Shown: positions 1 through 5,115 of the stretch, piece after piece
How the letters are laid out: every line of letters starts with the position of its first letter
Numbering within the stretch: the stretch's first letter is position 1
DNA from: Gemmatimonadota bacterium
Lineage (GTDB): Bacteria > Gemmatimonadota > Gemmatimonadetes > Gemmatimonadales > GWC2-71-9
DNA: 5,115 nucleotides
Assembly: GCA_003221985.1 (NCBI GenBank)
Contig: QHUQ01000014.1
Coordinates: 1-5,115, forward strand
Direction: 5' to 3'
Made by a program: the position numbers and the translations under genes
Notes under the pieces: model-generated
Told to the model about the DNA's origin: nothing
What the model saw: the letters and a program-made list of their open reading frames with translations, nothing else
Databases searched by the model: none

Positions 1-726
1 TTCGCGCGAGTCGACAAAGACACGCGCGGTAGTGACGAGATCGTCGTCCAGCTCGCGCCAGTCGGGGCGCGTCGCGCCGATGGCGTTGACGTGCGTCCCG
101 GGGGCGAGCCAGCGCCCCTGCAGCACGGGCGTCGTCGCGTTCAGGGCGACCACCACGACGTCGGCGCCGCGCACCGCATCGGCCGCCGTCGCTGCAGCCT
201 TTACGCCATGCCGTTGGGCGAACTCCGCCGCATGGCGTGGGCTCCACACGCGCACTTCCTTAAAGGACCGGACCAGGCGCAGCGCGGCGAGGTGACTCCC
301 CGCCTGCACGCCTGATCCGAGAATCGCGAGCACCGCCGCGTCCGCGCGGGCGAGCCGCTGGGTCGCCACCGCCGACGCCGCGGCTGTCCGCATCTCGGTG
401 ATGAGCCGGCCGTCCATGACCGCGAGCGGCTCCCCCGTCTCGGCCTTGAACATCACGATGACGGCGTGGTGGGTGTGAATCCCGACGTTCTGAGGGTAGA
501 ACGTGACGAGCTTTGCGCCGAGGGCCCCCGCGTACGCCGGCATGACCGCGAAGAAGCCGTGATGCGGAGCCACGGGAAGCACCGCGCGCACCGGTTGCAC
601 CACGCGGCCCTCCCCCGACGACAAGGCCGCGAGTGCCTGCGCGATGGCGGGAATGAGGTCGGGATAGTGGAGCCGTTGTGCTACGGCCGGCTCGTCGAGG
701 ACGACGATGTCAGCCTTCTCGCTCAC
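1..726 (-). CDS. Ornithine cyclodeaminase/mu-crystallin family protein, mu-crystallin-like (partial, C-terminus outside window)
   Basis: The reading frame runs off the left edge after 242 residues; the family is usually about 310-330 long, so roughly 70-90 C-terminal residues are missing. It starts VVLDEPAVAQRL, as the family does. Substrate-site residues of the family are in place: Arg47 (VQPVR), Lys72 (GAKLVTFYPQN) and Arg113 (LITEMRTAAASA). A Rossmann glycine motif GSGVQA lies at 137-142. The second strand ends VRVWSPR (158-164) with no acidic residue, which favours NADP(H) over NAD. The block GATRPDWRELDDD (217-229) closely resembles human mu-crystallin (GASRPDWRELDDE as I recall it) and has Thr where bacterial ornithine cyclodeaminase has its catalytic Asp (GGDCPGK). 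I therefore infer a cytoplasmic ketimine reductase or related imine/amino-acid dehydrogenase rather than true ornithine cyclodeaminase; the substrate is unknown. The chosen GTG (726-724) overlaps the upstream TGA in a GTGA. An in-frame GTG at 735-733, six bases after a GGA, is an alternative start. Family assignment is very sure, function is not. Confidence 0.94.
   Translation of the reverse strand, partial: MSEKADIVVLDEPAVAQRLHYPDLIPAIAQALAALSSGEGRVVQPVRAVLPVAPHHGFFAVMPAYAGALGAKLVTFYPQNVGIHTHHAVIVMFKAETGEPLAVMDGRLITEMRTAAASAVATQRLARADAAVLAILGSGVQAGSHLAALRLVRSFKEVRVWSPRHAAEFAQRHGVKAAATAADAVRGADVVVVALNATTPVLQGRWLAPGTHVNAIGATRPDWRELDDDLVTTARVFVDSRE
723..726 (-). promoter_or_regulatory. GTGA stop/start overlap (translational coupling)
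   Basis: The stop TGA of the propeller gene (725-723) shares bases with the GTG start (726-724) of the mu-crystallin-like gene, read GTGA on the minus strand. Such four-base overlaps are typical of termination-reinitiation within an operon. No strong Shine-Dalgarno precedes this GTG; the nearest purine cluster, GGAA at 744-741, is better placed for the alternative GTG at 735-733, which would make a 13-base overlap. Either start implies that the two genes share a transcript. Confidence 0.7.
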
Positions 727-3700
727 GGCGCGCACAATCGTTCCGGCCCAGGCCGTGCCGCAATGGCGCCGATTCCGTGACGGCTCAGTAACTGATTGAA
801 TCGCACCAGATCCGCCCGCACGAACTGTCTCCAGCGTCCGACCAGCCTGGCCAAATCGTCGCAGCTCGCGCGCGCGACCGCCAGCGCGGCTCGCGTCGGC
901 GCGTGGTCGGCGTTGTCCTGCACATTCAGCTCGAGCCCAAATTCGCTGTTCAGATCCACGAAGCTCCATGCCACCGGCCGCGCATCCCAGATCTCGCGCG
1001 CGTCCTTCAGTGAATCGCCGGCAATGGAATCCAACGTTGTCACGAGCGTCTTCGCCGCTTTCCCTATTTCGGATACCGTGTCGTCCGGAGCGATCTTGGC
1101 GACCGCACCACGCAGTGCAGCGACGGGCTTGAAGTCAGCCCACGTGGCCTCGAGTCCCGCATACAACCGCATGACCAGCGCGTGCTGTGCGGCCACCGCT
1201 GCCCGAGAGACCCGCGAACGCGGATCGCGCTCCACGGTCAGCGGCTGCGTGTAGTGTTTGCCTTCGACAGTGAGCCGAATGGTATAGAGACCAGGGAGCG
1301 CCAGTGGGCCCTCAGGCGCCATCGGGGTGACGCCTGGGTTGCCGTTGAAGACGAAGCTGTGCGCGAACGCGGGCGGCGGGCCGTATCGCAGGTCCCACGT
1401 GGCACGATTGAGCCCGATATTCGCGGGCAGCGCGCTCGGCGGAGCGAGCCAGAACCTTTCCATCGGCGCCCGCGCCGCTTCGCGCACGGGCGTGGGCGCC
1501 GCGCTCGTCAGGTGGCGCACGACGTTGCCTTTGGCATCGAGGACGTCGATGGCAATGTCGGCCGACGGTTTGTTCGCGAGCGAATAGTAGATGATTGCTC
1601 CCTCCGGCGGATTCGGTGCCTGCGGCACCTCCTTCGGGAACGGTGTGTTGTAGTTCACGTTTCGCCGCACGCGCACCGCATCGCTCGGCTTGAAGAGATG
1701 GGCCCCCCCCCGCGCAGTGGTCGACGCGGTGGTGAGTTGCCGCAGTACTGCAAAGTCGTCGAGCACCCAGATGCCGCGGCCATAGGTGCCCGCGATGAGA
1801 TCGTTCTCATGGATGGCGAGGTCGCTGACCACCGTGGTGGGCAGGTTGAGCATCAGCGACTGCCAGTGATCACCGTCGTCGAACGAGACGTACACTCCGC
1901 TCTCCGTACCCGCGAACAGGAGACCGCGACGTTTTGGATCTGCTCGCACGACGTGCACGAACGCGCCGCTGGTCACGGTGGCCGGCAATCCCGTGACGAT
2001 CTTCGTCCACGTTTTCCCATAGTCGCGCGTGCGGTAGACGTACGGTCCGAAATCGCCGCGAAAGTACCCGTCGAGCGTTGCATACGCGGTGGCCGCATCG
2101 AAGGGCGACGCTTCGACCGTGGGGAACGTCGGGCGCATACCGATTTCGGTGCCTGGGATCGTAACGTCAGTCCATGACCTCCCATGGTCGCGCGATACCT
2201 GGATGACGCCGCTCGTCGCCCCGATCCAGATGATGCCGGGCGTGACGGTCGATGCTGCGATCGACCAGATGGCCAAGCGGCGGGGCGGCGCGGTCGAATC
2301 GCGCGCGGGGGCCGGCCTTGCGGTGAGCACCGGTACTCCTGGATGCGGGATGGTGAGATCGGGGCTCAGCTTCGACCAGGTCCCGCCTCGATCGGCCGTC
2401 GCCATGAGATATTGATAGCCGGCAAGCAGCTCCGCCCTGCCGTGCCACGTCGTAAAAGCGATAGGCAGGTTGAGCGTCGCGCGCAGTTTGAGCGACGGGT
2501 CCTGCTCGGGCCCGACGTTGATCCATTCGCCGCCGGGGTACGTGATCTTCGCGATGCTGAGCCCGCTCGAGTACACGACGTTGGGATCGCGCGGATCGGG
2601 GAGAATCGTGCCCCACTCCCAGCCCGGTACGGGCTTCCAGTCGATGGGCGTGATCGTTCCGAGATTGCCGCGACTGCTCGTCGCGATCGCGCCCGCGTCC
2701 TGCTGCGTCGCGTAGATCCAATAGGGAAATGCGTTGTCGGTGGCGATGTGGTAGACCTGCTCCGTCGACTGGTTGTACCACGAGCTCCAGGTGTCGCCGC
2801 CATCGAACGAGACGATCGCCCCCTGGTCATAGCCCATGAGCATGCGCTTGCCGTCGGTGGGATCGATCCACATCACCTGCGGGTCGTCGCCGCCGGGAGG
2901 GCCGCCTTTGAACGCGGTGAAGGTGTTGCCTCCATCGATCGACTTATACGCCGTCACATGGAACGTGTAGACGACGTCCGGATTCTTCGGGTCGACGAAC
3001 ACGCCGCTGTTGTAGCCGCCCTGGGCGTTGGCGATCCGTTTGTCGTCTCCGGCCATATGGCGCCACGTCGTGCCGCCATCGTCGGACCGATACAGCCCGA
3101 AATCACCAATCAGATAGATGCGCTGCGCATTGGTGCCGTTCGCGACCGCGATGGAGAGGCGGCCGGTGAGCCGCGGTAGGCCGGTGCTCGCACCGACGAT
3201 CTCGCGCCACGTGACCCCGCCGTCCGTGGACTTGTAGAGACGCGAGCGTGTCAGCGCCGTGTCCGCGTTGGGTAGGTTGTCGGCCCCTGCCGGGATGTAG
3301 CGGTACCTCGTTGCGGCAAGAATGACGTCAGGCGCGTCTGGCGCTCGGGCGAGCGTGCCGATGCCGGTTTTGTCGTCGACGTACAAAGTCTTTGCCCAAG
3401 TCGCTCCGCCGTCGGTGGAGCGGAATACGCCACGCGCGTCGCTCCCGCTCTGAAAGAAGCCCCCCAGTGCGGCGACCAGGACGAGGTTCGGGTCGCGCGG
3501 GTGAACCAGGATCGTAGTGATCTGTTGTGTGCCCTCCAGGCCGATGCGACGCCAGGTGCGTCCGGCATCGAAGGACTTGTACATCCCGTCGCCCAGCCCC
3601 TCCAAGAAAGAATTGAGGTCACCCGTCCCGACGTAAACCACGTTTGGGTCCGAGGACGCCACCTCGACTGCGCCGATGGAAGAGACGCTCTTAATGGAAT

Positions 3701-3959
3701 CAAAGATCGGATACCATGTTTCCCCTGCGCTGGTCGTCTTCCAGACACCGCCATTCGGCGTGCCGGCGTAGAACACACCCGGCTGTCCGATGGCGCCCGA
3801 CACTGCGGAGACCCGTCCCGCGCGGAAGGGGCCGACGTTGCGCCACACCAGCGCGGAAAGAGGACGATCGACAGAAGCGGATCGCGCTGTGGACTGCGCG
3901 ACGAGCGGAGTCGCCGCGAGCGGGACAGCGCAGAGCATCAGGAAGGATGGTGCGCGCAT
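723..3959 (-). CDS. Secreted beta-propeller protein with Asp-box (BNR/sortilin-type) repeats
   Basis: From ATG 3959 the protein has 1078 residues. It opens with a Sec signal peptide: MRAPS, a hydrophobic stretch, then probable cleavage after LVA near residue 21. About eleven Asp-box motifs of the S-x-D-x-G-x-T-W type follow, near residues 77, 129, 181, 244, 292, 340, 384, 521, 589, 644 and 692. Good examples are STDGGATW, SDDGGTTW and SFDGGDTW. Spacing of about 44-68 residues fits propeller blades; the 137-residue gap between the seventh and eighth probably holds blades with degenerate motifs, or marks two propellers. After GTYGRGIWVLDD (about 724-735) comes a beta domain of FlgD-like Ig type (about 800-865, ending LNRATWDLRYG), then a helix-rich tail (about 915-1075). 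Such proteins are often annotated as glycosyl hydrolase, VPS10 or BNR proteins, but Asp boxes are structural and I see no sialidase active site. It probably acts as a periplasmic or extracellular binding protein; ligand unknown. Earlier in-frame starts are ATG 3971 and TTG 3989. I chose 3959 for its compact signal peptide and a GGA seven bases upstream. Confidence 0.93.
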   Translation of the reverse strand: MRAPSFLMLCAVPLAATPLVAQSTARSASVDRPLSALVWRNVGPFRAGRVSAVSGAIGQPGVFYAGTPNGGVWKTTSAGETWYPIFDSIKSVSSIGAVEVASSDPNVVYVGTGDLNSFLEGLGDGMYKSFDAGRTWRRIGLEGTQQITTILVHPRDPNLVLVAALGGFFQSGSDARGVFRSTDGGATWAKTLYVDDKTGIGTLARAPDAPDVILAATRYRYIPAGADNLPNADTALTRSRLYKSTDGGVTWREIVGASTGLPRLTGRLSIAVANGTNAQRIYLIGDFGLYRSDDGGTTWRHMAGDDKRIANAQGGYNSGVFVDPKNPDVVYTFHVTAYKSIDGGNTFTAFKGGPPGGDDPQVMWIDPTDGKRMLMGYDQGAIVSFDGGDTWSSWYNQSTEQVYHIATDNAFPYWIYATQQDAGAIATSSRGNLGTITPIDWKPVPGWEWGTILPDPRDPNVVYSSGLSIAKITYPGGEWINVGPEQDPSLKLRATLNLPIAFTTWHGRAELLAGYQYLMATADRGGTWSKLSPDLTIPHPGVPVLTARPAPARDSTAPPRRLAIWSIAASTVTPGIIWIGATSGVIQVSRDHGRSWTDVTIPGTEIGMRPTFPTVEASPFDAATAYATLDGYFRGDFGPYVYRTRDYGKTWTKIVTGLPATVTSGAFVHVVRADPKRRGLLFAGTESGVYVSFDDGDHWQSLMLNLPTTVVSDLAIHENDLIAGTYGRGIWVLDDFAVLRQLTTASTTARGGAHLFKPSDAVRVRRNVNYNTPFPKEVPQAPNPPEGAIIYYSLANKPSADIAIDVLDAKGNVVRHLTSAAPTPVREAARAPMERFWLAPPSALPANIGLNRATWDLRYGPPPAFAHSFVFNGNPGVTPMAPEGPLALPGLYTIRLTVEGKHYTQPLTVERDPRSRVSRAAVAAQHALVMRLYAGLEATWADFKPVAALRGAVAKIAPDDTVSEIGKAAKTLVTTLDSIAGDSLKDAREIWDARPVAWSFVDLNSEFGLELNVQDNADHAPTRAALAVARASCDDLARLVGRWRQFVRADLVRFNQLLSRHGIGAIAARPGPERLCAP

Positions 3960-4004
3960 TGGTGAATCCATTAAGGGAGACGATGTCAATGTATCCCGAT
4001 CAGA
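3960..4004 (-). promoter_or_regulatory. Short intergenic gap with candidate ribosome binding sites
   Basis: This 45-base gap lies between the TAG stop of the ceramidase gene (4007-4005) and the preferred ATG (3959) of the propeller gene. GGA at 3969-3967 sits seven bases before that ATG and is a weak Shine-Dalgarno. GGGA at 3997-3994 sits four bases before the in-frame TTG at 3989. ATG 3971 has no purine-rich site before it. There is no stem-loop or T-run that would act as a terminator, so read-through from the ceramidase gene is likely. Confidence 0.45.
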
Positions 4005-5114
4005 CTACGGCGTCGAACACTTCACCGGATTACTATCGGTGACTCCGGGAATGCGGACGCGATACGCGCGGCCGCTCGCCCCCGACCATCGCAGCTCCCA
4101 CCATCCCAGCCCGCCACGCCGCGACCTGAGCCGCAGCTCCAGCGCCGGATCGTCGTCCCAGCTCACCACCGTGCGAGTCGCGTCGTCGACGACGACCTCG
4201 ACGCGCGGTTGCGCCGCAACCTCACCGGTGGCGACCGGCCACTCCGCCGCCCCGCCGAGCTGCAGCCATGCATACAGCGTGTCCCCCGTGCACCACACCC
4301 GCTCGACCCGCGGCGCTGGCACTCGGCTGGATGACTTGTGTGGGAGGACGCGGCGTTGATGACCGACGACGAGATCGAGCGGTGGCGCCGCGGTCGCGGG
4401 CAGACTGTCTCCGGCGGATAGCGACGCCGCGAGTCTGGCAAGCGCGCGGCCGAACATCGCCGCCTCGCCCGGGCCGTAGATCGTCGACCCCCCTTCGTAG
4501 TACTGCGCCGTGTATTCCTCGGCCGTTGTGATGTATTCCAGATAGCCGTTGGCGTGACCGAGGATGAGCGCCTCGGTGACCGGAAGCCCGGCCTTCCGTG
4601 CGCTGGCCAACATCTGCTCGCGCATTCGCCTGCCCGCCGTCGTCGTCACCTCTCCCGGCACCGCGCCGATCACGCGATTCCCCAGGCGCAGTACCGTGAC
4701 TTGTGCGTACGAGGGCAGGTTGCCGCTGATGAACAAGTGGTTGGGCAGGCCGGCGAACGCTGCGTCAAACAGTTGGCGCTTCTGCGCCTGGCATCCCGGT
4801 ACATCCGGGTTGGGCGAGCCCTGTTTGAGGCCGACATCGAACAGGCCGAACAGCAGCCACCCCTGAATCCGCGTGTGTGCGTCGTCCGCGCCCACCAACG
4901 TGCTGAGGCCGAGCGCCGGCTCGGCGCAGATGCCGAGCGCGCGCGCGCTGTCGCGCAGTGACAGCGTCGCAAATGCACGCCCCAGCTCCAACCGGTCGCT
5001 CAGTGCAGTGCCGAGCGAATCGAATAACGCCACCGCGCCGTCCCCGACACTCTTGCCAATCACCGTGATCGCCGCTCGCGCCGCGTGCCGGCAGGAGGCG
5101 AGGTGCGTGGCGGT
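4005..5114 (-). CDS. Neutral/alkaline ceramidase, C-terminal part (N-terminus outside window)
   Basis: The frame is open from the right edge and gives 369 residues before TAG. Bacterial and animal neutral ceramidases (amidases splitting ceramide into sphingosine and fatty acid) run to about 640-780 residues, so roughly the first 300 are missing, including the nucleophilic serine and the two zinc-binding histidines. Two further zinc ligands are visible: Glu155 in VPGEVTT and Tyr194 in the segment YLEYITTAEEY. Their spacing of 39 residues equals that of Glu540 and Tyr579 in human neutral ceramidase. The following YYEGGSTIYGPG (205-216) matches the family's QRYEAASTIYGP block. From about 270 to 357 comes the C-terminal immunoglobulin-like domain (TLYAWLQL, VVSWDDDP, WWELRW, YRVRIPG). 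Export is expected for the family, but the signal peptide is outside the window. A GTG at 5063 is in frame but is only an internal codon, since homology continues upstream of it (AARAAITVIGKSV). It is probably co-transcribed with the propeller gene that starts 45 bases or less downstream. Confidence 0.93.
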   Translation of the reverse strand, partial: TATHLASCRHAARAAITVIGKSVGDGAVALFDSLGTALSDRLELGRAFATLSLRDSARALGICAEPALGLSTLVGADDAHTRIQGWLLFGLFDVGLKQGSPNPDVPGCQAQKRQLFDAAFAGLPNHLFISGNLPSYAQVTVLRLGNRVIGAVPGEVTTTAGRRMREQMLASARKAGLPVTEALILGHANGYLEYITTAEEYTAQYYEGGSTIYGPGEAAMFGRALARLAASLSAGDSLPATAAPPLDLVVGHQRRVLPHKSSSRVPAPRVERVWCTGDTLYAWLQLGGAAEWPVATGEVAAQPRVEVVVDDATRTVVSWDDDPALELRLRSRRGGLGWWELRWSGASGRAYRVRIPGVTDSNPVKCSTP

Positions 5115-5115
5115 G

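Noticed and set aside
466..780. Plus-strand open frame opposite the mu-crystallin-like gene
   Set aside because: The minus strand here encodes strongly conserved family motifs, so this is a shadow frame.
1182..2177. Second 331-codon open frame on the plus strand
   Set aside because: It is also antisense to the propeller gene, of low-complexity Arg-rich composition and without a recognisable family. The opposite frame carries regular Asp boxes and is clearly the coding one.
2184..3179. 331-codon open frame on the plus strand
   Set aside because: It lies wholly antisense to the propeller gene, and its translation is Arg/Asp/Ala-rich with no recognisable domain, as expected for a shadow frame in GC-rich coding DNA.
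723..3959. Calling the propeller protein a sialidase or glycosyl hydrolase
   Set aside because: Asp boxes are structural turns shared by many propellers. I could not find the sialidase Arg triad or FRIP motif, so no catalytic function is claimed.
3984..3989. TTGACA on the minus strand, a perfect -35 hexamer
   Set aside because: No acceptable -10 box lies 16-18 bases downstream (the sequence there is TTCACC), and the position is at the start of the coding region. The match is probably chance.
4181..4194. 14-base perfect palindrome CGTCGTCGACGACG
   Set aside because: It falls inside the ceramidase gene where consecutive Val and Asp codons (GTC GTC GAC GAC) produce it. There is no spacer or flanking symmetry to suggest an operator.
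5061..5063. GTG at 5063-5061 as the ceramidase start
   Set aside because: The frame stays open to the window edge and the upstream residues still align with the ceramidase family, which also needs an N-terminal half carrying the catalytic serine.

Overview
This is a GC-rich bacterial window read entirely from the minus strand. It holds three consecutive genes in transcription order from right to left: the C-terminal half of a neutral/alkaline ceramidase (cut off at the right edge), a complete secreted beta-propeller protein with about eleven Asp-box (BNR) repeats, and the N-terminal three quarters of an ornithine cyclodeaminase/mu-crystallin family protein (cut off at the left edge). The base composition, the GTG and TTG start candidates, and the large secreted 'glycosyl hydrolase-like' BNR/sortilin-type protein fit Gemmatimonadota or Acidobacteriota. 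That assignment is inference; there is no rRNA or marker gene here.

Layout: 5114-4005 (minus) partial ceramidase; 4004-3960 short gap with candidate ribosome binding sites; 3959-723 (minus) BNR beta-propeller protein, with possible earlier starts at 3971 and 3989; 726-1 (minus) partial ornithine cyclodeaminase/mu-crystallin homologue, whose GTG start overlaps the TGA stop of the gene before it by four bases. The tight spacing and shared strand suggest one transcript whose promoter lies beyond the right edge. No tRNA, rRNA, mobile element, CRISPR array or convincing terminator is visible, and no stretch over 300 bases lacks a gene.

How the genes work together is not clear. The ceramidase family acts on ceramide, usually outside the cytoplasm. 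The propeller protein has a signal peptide and is probably exported. The third protein is a predicted cytoplasmic NAD(P)-dependent enzyme. Its sequence is closer to mu-crystallin/ketimine reductase than to true ornithine cyclodeaminase: the catalytic Asp position of the latter is not Asp here, and the end of the second Rossmann strand lacks the acidic residue expected for NAD preference. I see no evidence of a defence, mobile or otherwise undescribed system. The most checkable points are the enzyme reassignment, the overlapping start, the uncertain starts, and a nine-G run at the junction between the propeller and the C-terminal domains of the large protein.
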